A stretch of 60,408 nucleotides of DNA. Origin: Candidatus Woesearchaeota archaeon. Its GTDB lineage: Archaea > Nanobdellota > Nanobdellia > Woesearchaeales > UBA10216. Of this stretch, positions 41,101 to 49,118 are shown piece by piece. Positions within the stretch are counted from its first letter, which is position 1. The number at the start of each line of letters is the position of its first letter. Under the pieces are notes generated by a model. It worked only from the letters and a program-made list of their open reading frames with translations, ran no database searches and was not told where the DNA came from. Both the position numbers and the translations under genes were made by a program. The stretch covers positions 1-60,408 of the forward strand of contig JACPBX010000009.1 of assembly GCA_016180085.1 (NCBI GenBank). The letters run 5' to 3'.

Positions 41101-41697
41101 CTATGCGCCGGGCTGGCCAAGAAATTTGTCAATTTGGCCTTCGAGCCGAAACATTGTTACAAGTTGGTTGCGGATTGTGACTAATTGCCCAGAAGCCTCA
41201 ATAAAATTGCGGCTGATGCCTTGAGCGTATTTTTTCGAAAAGCCTCTTTGCATGCGCGAAGCCACATCCAGCTTCTCTGCTTCCCGTACTTTTTTAATAA
41301 CAGAGTCCAATTCCTTTTCAAGATCAAGTTCGAACGTAGTGGTTTTTTTGAGTACGGCATCCACAAACCGGGCTAGGCGACCTCCTGAACGTGTTTGTTG
41401 CTTAAATCGCCTAAATTTCTGGCTTAGCTGCTCAACTCTCCTGGCATGTTTCTTGGCATCATTTAGGTTTTGAATGACTGAGTCGTATAGGCTAGAGTTA
41501 CGTGCTGGCGGATTCTGCATTAGGTTTATTATCCCTGTTCTTGCAGCCCAGATTTCCAGCAATTCCACATATTCTTCTCTTCGTTCTTGAGTAGCCACGT
41601 CTAAACATCTCCCGGTGATAAATTCTACAAAATGGCGCTTAAGCTTAAAAACTTTTTGGAAAGAATTGCGTGCTCTCCAGTTACTCCCGTTCTTCAT
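41101..41697 (-). CDS. All-helical, basic hypothetical protein
   Basis: 198 residues, family not recognised. Very basic and helical (RRVEQLSQKFRRFKQQTRSGGRLARF, LEKELDSVIKKVREAEKLDV). No signal peptide or membrane segment. ATG 41697 has AAAGG just upstream. Divergent from the HAD gene; both may use one shared A/T element at 41755-41765. Convergent with PAN. Confidence 0.6.
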   Translation of the reverse strand: MKNGSNWRARNSFQKVFKLKRHFVEFITGRCLDVATQERREEYVELLEIWAARTGIINLMQNPPARNSSLYDSVIQNLNDAKKHARRVEQLSQKFRRFKQQTRSGGRLARFVDAVLKKTTTFELDLEKELDSVIKKVREAEKLDVASRMQRGFSKKYAQGISRNFIEASGQLVTIRNQLVTMFRLEGQIDKFLGQPGA

Positions 41698-41754
41698 CCT
41701 TTCGTCAGAGGGTGTTCACGCGATCATTGCACGCACAAAAGAGTAAGAAGGAAT

Positions 41755-41765
41755 AATATTTAAAA
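41755..41765. promoter_or_regulatory. TATA-like element, HAD gene and possibly the divergent orphan
   Basis: AATATTTAAAA, centred about 29 nt before ATG 41789 (leaderless HAD). Its reverse, TTTTAAATATT, is about 63 nt from the divergent orphan start, which would give a leader. Confidence 0.5.
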
Positions 41766-41788
41766 CCTTCGGCAGATTACGCCATGAT

Positions 41789-42331
41789 ATGGGCATAAAA
41801 CAGGTTTCCGGGGCAGCCTACTGGTTTGAGCTTCTGCACCCAGACTACCTTGAACCGGACTGCGAGGTCAGGGCAATTTCCTGTCTGGATGCTGATGAAC
41901 TGAAAGGGGAGGGAATAAAGGCGCTTATTTTTGACGCTGACCAGACTATTTGTGGCTGGCATGGTACTTCTGTTGACGGGAGAGTCGCTGATGCTTTTGC
42001 AAATCTGACAAGCTCTTTCTCTTCGTGCCTGCTTTCAAACGCGCCAACTGAAAGGAGAAACGAATTACACGGGTATTTTGGCATACCTGTTGTTGACACG
42101 CCAATAAAAAAACCTATGGCTGGCGCCTTTAAAGCCGCGTTGGAGCTTCTCAAAACCCAACCACATGAGACGGCAATGATAGGCGATAGGTTGCTGACAG
42201 ATATTACTGGTGCAAAAGCGTTGGGGATTTATACGATAAAAGTACATCCTTTGTACCCGTTCAGGGAGCCTTGGCGGGTGATGCTCGCTCGGGGTTTCGA
42301 AAATATGCTATGGGTAGAGGCTCGTTCTTAG
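41789..42331 (+). CDS. HAD-superfamily phosphatase (YqeG-like)
   Basis: 180 residues with HAD motifs: motif I FDADQTICG (nucleophile and acid/base Asp), motif II LLSNA, motif III KKP, motif IV MIGDRLLTDITGA. Arrangement without a large cap resembles the HAD-IIIA/YqeG (mitochondrial PTPMT-like) group, some of which act on phosphatidylglycerophosphate; substrate here unknown. ATG 41789 is 29 nt from its TATA element. Confidence 0.82.
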   Translation: MGIKQVSGAAYWFELLHPDYLEPDCEVRAISCLDADELKGEGIKALIFDADQTICGWHGTSVDGRVADAFANLTSSFSSCLLSNAPTERRNELHGYFGIPVVDTPIKKPMAGAFKAALELLKTQPHETAMIGDRLLTDITGAKALGIYTIKVHPLYPFREPWRVMLARGFENMLWVEARS

Positions 42332-42342
42332 TTGCCCCGCCT

Positions 42343-43146
42343 TCACGCCTGCCGTCCTTGTACCTTAAAGTCAACACACACCCTGTAAGCCCTTGGTGCG
42401 AGCTGGCCGCATTTCACAACATCTAAGATTTTAATCCTCTTTTTTTTAGCTGCGGTAGCTGCTGTTGTGACTTTCTCTACTGATTTTTGCGGTATATCTT
42501 CCTCTTTTTCAAAATCGTAGAAGTGAATGATTGCGCCTTTTTTGGCTGCGGTAAACGCCACATCAAGAAAGCTCTCGGCTCCTTTTGGCAGTGGCATTAC
42601 TATTCTGTCAAACTTTTTCTTTAGTTTCGGGATTATTTTTTTCACGTCGCCGCAGTATAAGCGCACTTTGCTGTCGACTTTGTTTAGTTTTACGTTTTCA
42701 GCGGCGTATTTGTGGGCTGTTTTATTTAGCTCTATGCCATAAACCAATTTGGCGGGGGCGTTTTTTGCTATCTCAATTGCAAATGGCCCAACTCCGGAAA
42801 ACATAACCAACACGGTTTCTAGTTTCCTTATTTGCAGGAACACCCTTTTCCTCTCGGTTGCTTGGCGGGGGGAAAAGTAAACCTTTGCAATGTCGAGATT
42901 CAGCAGCACATTGTTTTCCTTGTGGGTTGTTACTGTTCTCTTTTCGCCAAGGATGTGCTTTAGTTTTTGCAGCCGCAGCTTGCCTTCGTGGCCTCCTATG
43001 CGTTTATACACTGCCTTGATGTTTTTCTGCTGCTGCATTATTTTTTCGGCTGAGGCTTTTTCTTTTCCTTTCAGCTCCTCAGGTGCCTCTATTAAAGCTA
43101 CGTCGCCAATAATGTCAAATGCCCTTATGCTTCCGGTGCGAGTCAT
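42343..43146 (-). CDS. trm5: tRNA (guanine37-N1)-methyltransferase Trm5, short form
   Basis: Makes m1G37 in tRNA using AdoMet, preventing frameshifts. D2 region includes AFDIIGDVALIEAPEEL, and the Rossmann D3 has the AdoMet motif FSGVGPFAIEIAK, MPLPKGAESFLDVA and a C-terminal APRAYRVCVDFKV. The product (267 residues from ATG 43146) lacks the D1 domain of longer Trm5. ATG 43146 lies 1 nt after the FEN1 stop; the frame continues to 43224 inside fen1 but this start fits the family better. Confidence 0.9.
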   Translation of the reverse strand: MTRTGSIRAFDIIGDVALIEAPEELKGKEKASAEKIMQQQKNIKAVYKRIGGHEGKLRLQKLKHILGEKRTVTTHKENNVLLNLDIAKVYFSPRQATERKRVFLQIRKLETVLVMFSGVGPFAIEIAKNAPAKLVYGIELNKTAHKYAAENVKLNKVDSKVRLYCGDVKKIIPKLKKKFDRIVMPLPKGAESFLDVAFTAAKKGAIIHFYDFEKEEDIPQKSVEKVTTAATAAKKKRIKILDVVKCGQLAPRAYRVCVDFKVQGRQA

Positions 43147-43147
43147 T

Positions 43148-44182
43148 TTAGTTGAAGAAATCACCAAGCCCTTTCTGCCGTTTAGTTGCGGCTGCATTGC
43201 CGAGTTCTTCGATCTGCTTTTCAACCCTTTGCTCTGAGAAATCGTGCATTCCGCATAGTATTTTAACTAGCTTGGCGGCATTTATCTGGCCGAATTCTAT
43301 TTTGTAATCGTTGGTGACTTTTGGATGCTCAAAAAGCTCAAGGACGTCCTGCCACGGGTAGCTGAAGCGCCCGCCCCAGCCGGCAGCGGCAAATATCTTC
43401 CCGGGCGTTTTCTGCTCTTTTACCATCTTAAGGGCTGTTTTTGGGCCTATGCCTTTTATGCCTCCTGTGTTGTAGTCTGTGCCGACAAGCATGGCAAGGC
43501 AGATTAACTGCTGCTGTGTTATGCCCAGTGAAGAAAGCACTTCTTCAAGCAGTATGAGCTCAGGCTCTACGCGGTTGTAGCCAAGGCTGCCCGCCTGCTT
43601 TCTCTTTCCTTCAATTGACAGGTTCCTTACAACCCTTGTAGCGCCGAAAAGCAGGCTATCGGCATCCTGGGAAGCTATCGCATAGGCATCTTTTTTTGCC
43701 ACCATGTGCGAAGCTTGGGCTTCGCCTTCGCCTGGTGATTGAATCACGGGCAGCCCAAGCGCGTCTATGACTTCCTTGGCATCAGAAATCATTTCCTGCG
43801 TGAGCCTTGTTGACCTTACTGCGAATTTCTTCATCTCCTCGACGTTTCCTTCCTTTTCTGCTGCGGCATATTTCTCAATTGCTGCTTCTTTTGCCTCGGC
43901 TCTTTTCCTTATTTCCAGCTTTTTCAGTTTTGGGGCTTCGCCGTCAAACACGTAAACCGGTTTTATGCCGAGTTTCATTAGGTGCGTTGTCCTTGTAAAC
44001 AGGCCAATCAGGTGGGAAGTCACGTTGCCTTTCGAATCGGTAAAGAAAGCGCCATCAGGCGCCCTTATTGTGGTCAGGAACTGGTAGAGGTGGTTGGCTG
44101 CGTCTATAGCAACTACTTTATTGCTGAAGTCTTCAAGTTTTGCCTCCTTTCTAGGCAGCAGCTCTGTTATTTGGACGCCCAT
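43148..44182 (-). CDS. fen1: Flap endonuclease FEN1
   Basis: Structure-specific nuclease that removes 5' flaps in Okazaki fragment maturation and repair. 344 residues with the XPG N-domain (MGVQITELLPRKE..., VVAIDAANHLYQFLTT), XPG-I domain (SPGEGEAQASHMVAKKDAYAIASQDADSLLFG) and helix-hairpin-helix (GTDYNTGGIKGIGPKTALK). The C-terminal PCNA-interaction motif QKGLGDFFN is visible. ATG 44182 follows the family start; its TATA overlaps the stop codon of the upstream gene. Forms an operon with trm5. Confidence 0.95.
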   Translation of the reverse strand: MGVQITELLPRKEAKLEDFSNKVVAIDAANHLYQFLTTIRAPDGAFFTDSKGNVTSHLIGLFTRTTHLMKLGIKPVYVFDGEAPKLKKLEIRKRAEAKEAAIEKYAAAEKEGNVEEMKKFAVRSTRLTQEMISDAKEVIDALGLPVIQSPGEGEAQASHMVAKKDAYAIASQDADSLLFGATRVVRNLSIEGKRKQAGSLGYNRVEPELILLEEVLSSLGITQQQLICLAMLVGTDYNTGGIKGIGPKTALKMVKEQKTPGKIFAAAGWGGRFSYPWQDVLELFEHPKVTNDYKIEFGQINAAKLVKILCGMHDFSEQRVEKQIEELGNAAATKRQKGLGDFFN

Positions 44183-44208
44183 CTTGCAGAAACAGGTCAA
44201 CTGCAGCC

Positions 44209-44220
44209 ATTTTAAATCTT
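44209..44220 (-). promoter_or_regulatory. TATA box of fen1, inside the upstream stop codon
   Basis: On the minus strand AAGATTTAAAAT, centred about 32 nt before ATG 44182. The TTTAA contains the TAA stop of the 44212-45255 gene, so the promoter is built into its last codons. Confidence 0.5.
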
Positions 44221-45255
44221 TTTGACAATGACTGCCCCAACGTCTTTCGCCAGGAGTTCCTGCGCTCTTTTGGAAAGCTCACCTTTTATTAGCAGCATTA
44301 CAGGCAGTTTTTTAAGCTGGCCCTGCACAAGTGCCGAGCTTACATCGGCATCTGTGATGATTTTTTTGCTTTTTGCGATGCAGTAGTGCCTCAGCTTCCC
44401 TACGCTGCTTGAGAGCAGCACAATGTACTCTTTTTCTGATTTTTTTGGTTTGGCAGCCAAGAGGTCAGTCTCAATTTCAATATTATTGTTTGTGAAGAAC
44501 TCTGCCAATTCTTTTGCAAACAGGTTGTCTGGTGCTGTTGCCTTTTGTGTAGGCTGTTGCCTTCTTCTTTTTTGCACAGTTTCAGGGATTGGCTGTGTTA
44601 ATGGCTGCTGTAGCTGTTGCTTTGGAGTTGGCGATAAAGCAGCTGGGGCTGTGGTAGCGGCTGTGGTTGGCATTGGTTCTTTTATGGCAGATTGTTGTGG
44701 TGTGAGTGTTGTTTGTGTTCCGGCAACTGGCTCTATCATTGGTTTCTGTGCAGCTTGATTGGTAGCAGAGGCTGTTGCGGCTGCAGCTTCTTCCCTGTAG
44801 CCAAGCATTTTTTTAATTGCTGTTTCTGCCTCTTCGTTGGGCATAAGGTACCATTTCCAGAATAGTTCTACGTTGCCATCAGAGTTCGCTTCTATTGGCT
44901 TGGCAAAGTCCTTAATCTGGCGCAGAGCCACCCTTATTACCGGTTCAAGGATGGCGTCTTTCAGCACGCCGCTTTCCTTAAGCTGCTCATACGCCTCTTT
45001 TTCCTTCTGGTGCATGTTTGAAGTGTAGTTTTGGAGCTTTTGCTCCTGCCCTTGGACGTAGTACAGCGGGGTTCCTCCTATCTTCACATTTGATATTCTG
45101 ACATCGCCTTTGGAAGCCAGTTCGGAGAGTATGGCCGAGGCCATGAGTATGTTTGTCCCTATCTCCTTTGAAATCTGCGATGGTATTAACGGCCCTCTCA
45201 TCCGCACAAGCTGCTTTACCCTGTCCGTAATTAGACTTCCTGTCATTGCTGCCAT
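44212..45255 (-). CDS. Winged-helix protein with C-terminal endonuclease-like domain, unknown
   Basis: 347 residues. N-terminus (about 1-75) is a winged helix (VKQLVRMRGPLIPSQISKEIGTNILMASAILSELASKGDVRISNVKIGGTPLYYV). A middle helical part and a Gln/Thr/Ala/Pro-rich linker follow. The C-terminal about 100 residues (YIVLLSSSVGKLRHYCIAKSKKIITDAD ... LPVMLLIKGELSKRAQELLAKDVGAVIV) resemble the restriction-endonuclease-like (Mrr) fold but with no clear D-ExK triad, so probably catalytically degenerate. Archaeal transcription/repair-like factor possible; fold assignment is inference. It lies upstream of fen1 with overlapping control elements. Confidence 0.65.
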   Translation of the reverse strand: MAAMTGSLITDRVKQLVRMRGPLIPSQISKEIGTNILMASAILSELASKGDVRISNVKIGGTPLYYVQGQEQKLQNYTSNMHQKEKEAYEQLKESGVLKDAILEPVIRVALRQIKDFAKPIEANSDGNVELFWKWYLMPNEEAETAIKKMLGYREEAAAATASATNQAAQKPMIEPVAGTQTTLTPQQSAIKEPMPTTAATTAPAALSPTPKQQLQQPLTQPIPETVQKRRRQQPTQKATAPDNLFAKELAEFFTNNNIEIETDLLAAKPKKSEKEYIVLLSSSVGKLRHYCIAKSKKIITDADVSSALVQGQLKKLPVMLLIKGELSKRAQELLAKDVGAVIVKKI

Positions 45256-45340
45256 TACAAATCAGAGAGAAAATACGCTTGCGGCTTTAAATAATTTGCC
45301 AGCAAGGAAGGAGGCAAGAGGACAAAGCATGCGGCACTCT

Positions 45341-45832
45341 TTATGCAATCTCCCATGAGAGTGAGCTAAATACAGAAAAACCCATAACAGTCAAAAGCGC
45401 AAGCAAACCAAGTATCATCATTAGTGATTTGCTTACGCCATGCTCGTCAAAAGACTTGTTCAGGTTTTTGGCAGAAATAACTAAAGCCGCCAAAAAAAAT
45501 AGCCAAGTAAGTCTGGAGAGAAGTAACTGCGGCACTTCAAACATGCCAGCTATTCCATACCAGAGTTCAAAAAATACTCCGAACCCCAGCCCAAAGATTG
45601 CCCGGGCTGCTGAAAATGCTGCAGCGAATCTGAACAGGTTGGTTTTAGTTTGCAGTTTGGTGGCTTTGATGTGGTTTGCAGCAAGAATAAGCCCACCTGC
45701 AAGCAGGGATAAGATTGTGGAGAAGGGAGGCAGTTGAGCTCTGAAAGGATATGGAAAAAGGAGGGCAACAGCGTGGAGCAGAAATAAAATGCCGATGAAA
45801 TCCGGTATTTTTGATTTTGGTTTGGCGACCAT
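45341..45832 (-). CDS. Integral membrane protein, unknown
   Basis: 163 residues from ATG 45832, chosen because the TATA-like TTTATATA (45859-45866) is about 30 nt upstream; ATG 45859 lies inside that box. Five hydrophobic segments (IGILFLLHAVALLFP, ILSLLAGGLILAA, AFSAARAIFGLGFGVFF, LTWLFFLAALVISA, LMMILGLLALLTVMGFSVF). No family recognised. Confidence 0.65.
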   Translation of the reverse strand: MVAKPKSKIPDFIGILFLLHAVALLFPYPFRAQLPPFSTILSLLAGGLILAANHIKATKLQTKTNLFRFAAAFSAARAIFGLGFGVFFELWYGIAGMFEVPQLLLSRLTWLFFLAALVISAKNLNKSFDEHGVSKSLMMILGLLALLTVMGFSVFSSLSWEIA

Positions 45833-45856
45833 TAGATTAGTTAATTTAGGCTGCGG

Positions 45857-45870
45857 CATATATAAATATT
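45857..45870 (-). promoter_or_regulatory. TATA box of the 45341 membrane protein
   Basis: On the minus strand AATATTTATATATG, partly overlapping the stop codon of endA. The core TTTATATA is about 30 nt from ATG 45832. Confidence 0.5.
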
Positions 45871-46462
45871 ACGGCCTCATCCACCTGACTTCCCAGTAGC
45901 TCACGTCAGCTTCCTCATCAACAACCCCAATAAGGAGCCTTTTCTTGGTGCTGTGCGCCACTCTGTTCTTGGCAGAGAACTCGTGCCAGGTAAGCGTATC
46001 TCCCTCATGGACCGGGTAAAGTATCCAGCGCGCGTGGTCTTCGCCTGGCTTGACTCCACGGTCGTAAACCCTGAAATCTGCCCCAAATTTGAGCGCGGTC
46101 TTTATTATGTAGCCTCTGTCCCTTATATCTTTAAACACAGAGTATTTGACCCAGAAGTTCTGCTGCGCCTTGGCGGCTTTCTTGAGAAACTGTTCTGCAG
46201 TTACGGGTTTGCCTTTTCCGTCAAAAACAGCAATCTTGCCTCTCTCAAGAAGGTACATCGCCTCTGTAAACGCGAGCTGCACCCTCCCGTCCCCAAGCAT
46301 CTTTCCATACCTGCTTTGGTTGTAGAGCTCCCTTGCAGCGTCTGTATTTTCAGTCAGAACCCTTTCTTTCAGGAGGTAAGCCTTAACCTGTTCCTTTGAC
46401 TTCTTCAGGGGGTCTTCCTTTGATGGTTCCTTCTCTTTCACGTCTGTGGCTAATGCTTCCAT
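45869..46462 (-). CDS. endA: tRNA-splicing endonuclease EndA
   Basis: Cuts bulge-helix-bulge introns in tRNA and rRNA. 197 residues with the catalytic Tyr in FGADFRVYDRG, His in GEDHARWILYP and Lys in STKKRLLIGVVDEE, in the order of the family. Length fits the alpha4 or short alpha2 class. ATG 46462 is 28 nt from a TATA element. Substrate introns are not in this window. Confidence 0.93.
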   Translation of the reverse strand: MEALATDVKEKEPSKEDPLKKSKEQVKAYLLKERVLTENTDAARELYNQSRYGKMLGDGRVQLAFTEAMYLLERGKIAVFDGKGKPVTAEQFLKKAAKAQQNFWVKYSVFKDIRDRGYIIKTALKFGADFRVYDRGVKPGEDHARWILYPVHEGDTLTWHEFSAKNRVAHSTKKRLLIGVVDEEADVSYWEVRWMRP

Positions 46463-46484
46463 AATCCGTTTGTGTTCGGCGGGT

Positions 46485-46495
46485 GCTTAAAAAGC
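46485..46495 (-). promoter_or_regulatory. TATA box of endA
   Basis: On the minus strand GCTTTTTAAGC, centred 28 nt before ATG 46462. Confidence 0.5.
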
Positions 46496-46529
46496 TTTGT
46501 GCAAACATATAGGCGTTCTCAGCCAAGAA

Positions 46530-47621
46530 TCAAAGTTTCAGGTTTCTATGCACTTTCTGCATGTAGAAGCGTGCTAGGGGGAACATTGCCATTCTAAGGA
46601 GTTTTGAATTGTATACCCTTCGGAACTTAGGCAGCGGATTATCAACGAAAAGGTTTTTCATGGTGTATCTGACGAGAGCATCATTTGATATGATGATTTC
46701 AAACAAAAACCTGTTCACAAGTGAAGTTCTAATTTTGGTGTTGAACTCTTTTTTGGCAGCTTCAACATAGTCGGTTCCATCTATTATGCTTCGTGCAGCC
46801 AGGTAGCCTGAAGTTATGGCGCTTCTTATCCCGAAGCCTGCGAGCACATCTTGAATTCCTGCTGCTTCACCTACAAACAGCTGACTGTTGGCTTTGAACA
46901 TGTTGTGTGTGGAGAAGCTGCCTACCCCGCCAACGCCTCGGCAATTTCTTATTTCTATATTGTAAAGTCCGGAAAAGAATTTCTTTGTCTCTTCAAAGCA
47001 TTCATTCACTTTGTTCAGTTTTCCAAACACAACAGCGCACATGCATCCGTAGCCGTCAGTCACGAGAAGGTACGAATACCCTTTATAAGCCGCTTTCTGG
47101 TTTATTATTACGGCTGCCATATCTTCCGTGCCAGTTTCAAAAACAATGCCCTTGTCAATTCCGGCGAGCTGATTCATTATAGGCCCTGTTGCCACTATAT
47201 CCGCCTGCCCAGCAGGCAGGGACGAGTTGAACTTTATCCTCACCCCAGCCTCAATGGCCTGTTCCTTAAGCCCCTGGTCAAGGCTGCCGGCCATGTTTCC
47301 ACGTTTGACAATATAGAAGATCGGTTCTTCAGAACTTATTCCTTTTGATTCTTTTCCGTTGCTCACCGTAATTTTCGTGAAGGGCTTGTTGTAGAAGTTG
47401 GCGTGTATAGACATTTGCTTCAAATCTTCCAGAACGTTTATTTCTTCTGACCAGTTTTCAAGCCCCTGCAAATCACCCCCAAACCTTTGACCACAATCCT
47501 TGTTTCGTTCGTATACCTCAACTTTATAACCTGCTTTTGCCAAGTTTATGGCTGCTGCCAAACCGGAAGGCCCCGCGCCTAGTATCCTGATTGGTTGTTC
47601 AATGGCCATTTCATTAAACAT
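46530..47621 (-). CDS. Geranylgeranyl reductase-family flavoprotein
   Basis: FAD-dependent reductase of the type that saturates geranylgeranyl chains of archaeal ether lipids. The 363 residues begin with the dinucleotide motif ILGAGPSGLAAAINLAKAGYKV. Later motifs GGVGSFSTHNMFKANSQLFVGEAAG and IQDVLAGFGIRSAITSGYLAA are typical of the family. Two in-frame starts: ATG 47621 (28 nt from the shared TATA) and ATG 47609; the TATA spacing favours 47621. Substrate not certain. Confidence 0.85.
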   Translation of the reverse strand: MFNEMAIEQPIRILGAGPSGLAAAINLAKAGYKVEVYERNKDCGQRFGGDLQGLENWSEEINVLEDLKQMSIHANFYNKPFTKITVSNGKESKGISSEEPIFYIVKRGNMAGSLDQGLKEQAIEAGVRIKFNSSLPAGQADIVATGPIMNQLAGIDKGIVFETGTEDMAAVIINQKAAYKGYSYLLVTDGYGCMCAVVFGKLNKVNECFEETKKFFSGLYNIEIRNCRGVGGVGSFSTHNMFKANSQLFVGEAAGIQDVLAGFGIRSAITSGYLAARSIIDGTDYVEAAKKEFNTKIRTSLVNRFLFEIIISNDALVRYTMKNLFVDNPLPKFRRVYNSKLLRMAMFPLARFYMQKVHRNLKL

Positions 47622-47644
47622 GGGCGCGTATTTTATCGCAACGC

Positions 47645-47654
47645 TTAAATAATT
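47645..47654. promoter_or_regulatory. Bidirectional TATA element, reductase and RNase Z
   Basis: TTAAATAATT, TATA-like on both strands. Its centre is about 27 nt from ATG 47676 of RNase Z (+) and about 28 nt from ATG 47621 of the reductase (-). Both genes would be leaderless with a single box. Confidence 0.5.
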
Positions 47655-47675
47655 TGCTTTATGCCTTCCTGCCTT

Positions 47676-48575
47676 ATGGAAATCATATTTTTGGGCACAA
47701 GCTCAATGGTGCCAACCAAAGAGAGAAACCAGTCGTCGGTGTTTATCAGCTACGGCTCTGAGGGTGTGCTTGTTGATTGCGGCGAGGGCACCCAGAGGCA
47801 GCTGAAGATTGCAGGAATACCGCTTACAAAAGTGACCAAGGTTCTGATAAGCCACTGGCACGGCGACCACGTCCTTGGCCTTCCCGGTCTTATTCAGACC
47901 CTTGGCAGCTCTGCCACATCACACCGCTTGCAGGTTTTTGGCCCAAAAGGGACAAAGGTGCAGTTTGAGCACATGAAAAAAGCGTTCTTTATGGAGACGG
48001 AAGGTAGGGGGCTCACGCTTGAGGTCAGCGACGTAGAAAAAGGCATTTTTTTTGAGAATAAGGGCTTTTATCTTGAAGCTGGCAGGCTTGATCATTCTGT
48101 CCCTTGCCTGGGCTATAGCATTGTGGAGAAGGACACTAGGCACATTAATACCGAAGCTGCCGGGAGTCTTGGGCTGCCTGAGGGGCCCATCTTGGGGCAA
48201 CTGCAGGCAGGGCAGACAGCAACGTGGAAAGGAAAAACGATAAAGCCCGCTGACGTGACATACGTCAGAAAAGGGAAAAAAGTGACCGTGATAATGGACA
48301 CTGAGCTTTGCAGCAGCGCGATTGAGCTGGCGGACGCAGCTGATTTGCTGATTTGCGAAGCGACTTATGCAAACGAATTGGAGGAAAAAGCTTCAGAATA
48401 TAAGCATTTGACCGCCCAGCAGGCTGCATTGATAGCAAATAAAGCCGGAGCCAAAAAGCTGGCATTAACCCATTTTTCCCAAAGGTACAAAACAACCCAG
48501 CAAGTTGAAGAGGACGCAAGGACAACCTTTGATAACATTGTCTGCGCAAAGGACTTCATGAGGTTGAAAATATAA
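47676..48575 (+). CDS. rnz: Ribonuclease Z (tRNA 3'-processing endonuclease)
   Basis: Metallo-beta-lactamase-fold endonuclease that trims pre-tRNA 3' trailers. 299 residues; motif H60-x-H62-x-D64-H65 (HWHGDHVLGLPG), later metal ligands in CEATY and LTHFSQRY. ATG 47676 (MEIIFLGTSSMVP) matches family starts and the TATA spacing; ATG 47661 would add five residues. Hjc follows within 20 nt. Confidence 0.95.
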   Translation: MEIIFLGTSSMVPTKERNQSSVFISYGSEGVLVDCGEGTQRQLKIAGIPLTKVTKVLISHWHGDHVLGLPGLIQTLGSSATSHRLQVFGPKGTKVQFEHMKKAFFMETEGRGLTLEVSDVEKGIFFENKGFYLEAGRLDHSVPCLGYSIVEKDTRHINTEAAGSLGLPEGPILGQLQAGQTATWKGKTIKPADVTYVRKGKKVTVIMDTELCSSAIELADAADLLICEATYANELEEKASEYKHLTAQQAALIANKAGAKKLALTHFSQRYKTTQQVEEDARTTFDNIVCAKDFMRLKI

Positions 48576-48578
48576 AAA

Positions 48579-48986
48579 TTGGCAAATAAAAAAATGGACG
48601 CAAAGGCAAAGGGCAGCAATTCTGAGCGTGAGCTCATACACTTATTCTGGAGCAAAGGGTGGGCAAGTATACGCGCCGCAGGCTCTGGCTCATCCCATTA
48701 CCCCAGCCCAGACATCCTTGCTTCAAACGCGGCAAGGACCCTTGCCATAGAATGCAAATCCTCGGGCGAGCTCAGCAGGCACTTGCAAAAAGGGCAGGTT
48801 GAGGATCTTGTGAAGTTCGCAAAGCTTTTCGGGGCAGAGCCTTGGATAGGAGCAAGGTTTAATGCTATGAAATGGGCTTTTTTTACCCCGGATGACCTGA
48901 AGAAGACCGGCTCGGGGTTTTCCGTATCGGTCAGGATGATAAGGGAAAAGGGACTTACCTTCGAGCAGCTTATTGGCGTGTTTTAG
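48579..48986 (+). CDS. hjc: Holliday junction resolvase Hjc
   Basis: Resolves four-way junctions in recombination. PD-(D/E)xK core with GSNSERELIHLFWSKGW, YPSPDILASN (Asp), and AIECKSSG (E-x-K). The start is ambiguous: TTG 48579 is the longest, ATG 48594 (MDAKAKGSNSERE) is closer to the family N-terminus; no good Shine-Dalgarno for either. It follows RNase Z by a few nt. Confidence 0.92.
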   Translation: MANKKMDAKAKGSNSERELIHLFWSKGWASIRAAGSGSSHYPSPDILASNAARTLAIECKSSGELSRHLQKGQVEDLVKFAKLFGAEPWIGARFNAMKWAFFTPDDLKKTGSGFSVSVRMIREKGLTFEQLIGVF

Positions 48987-49014
48987 CTTGCTTGTGATTT
49001 TCTAAAACTTTTTA

Positions 49015-49039
49015 TAGACAATTTAATTAAAATTGTCTA
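49015..49039. repeat. Inverted repeat, 10-bp perfect arms
   Basis: TAGACAATTT (49015-49024) and AAATTGTCTA (49030-49039) around AATTA, in the hjc-tfe intergenic region. The left half TTTATAGACAA (49011-49021) recurs at 57710-57720. Confidence 0.55.
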
Positions 49040-49091
49040 AGAAAACTTTGAACGGAAGTTAAATGCGCAGTCATTCAAAGTTTTCTATAGA
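49036..49091. repeat. Dyad element upstream of tfe, copy 1 of 2
   Basis: AGAAAACTTTGA (49040-49051) and TCAAAGTTTTCT (49075-49086), 12-bp perfect arms around a 23-nt loop; outer TCTA and TATAGA extend the symmetry with one bulge. It ends just before the tfe TATA element. A related dyad is at 57712-57758. Confidence 0.55.
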
Positions 49092-49098
49092 TTTTAAA
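49092..49098 (+). promoter_or_regulatory. TATA box of tfe
   Basis: TTTTAAA centred about 24 nt before ATG 49119; the preceding dyad would be at an upstream-regulator position. Confidence 0.5.
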
Positions 49099-49118
49099 GT
49101 GACTCGGTATGTTAAAAT

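Noticed and set aside
36401-41697. Homology between the two helical orphans 36401 and 41101
   Set aside because: Both are charged and helical, but no alignment beyond composition could be seen by eye.
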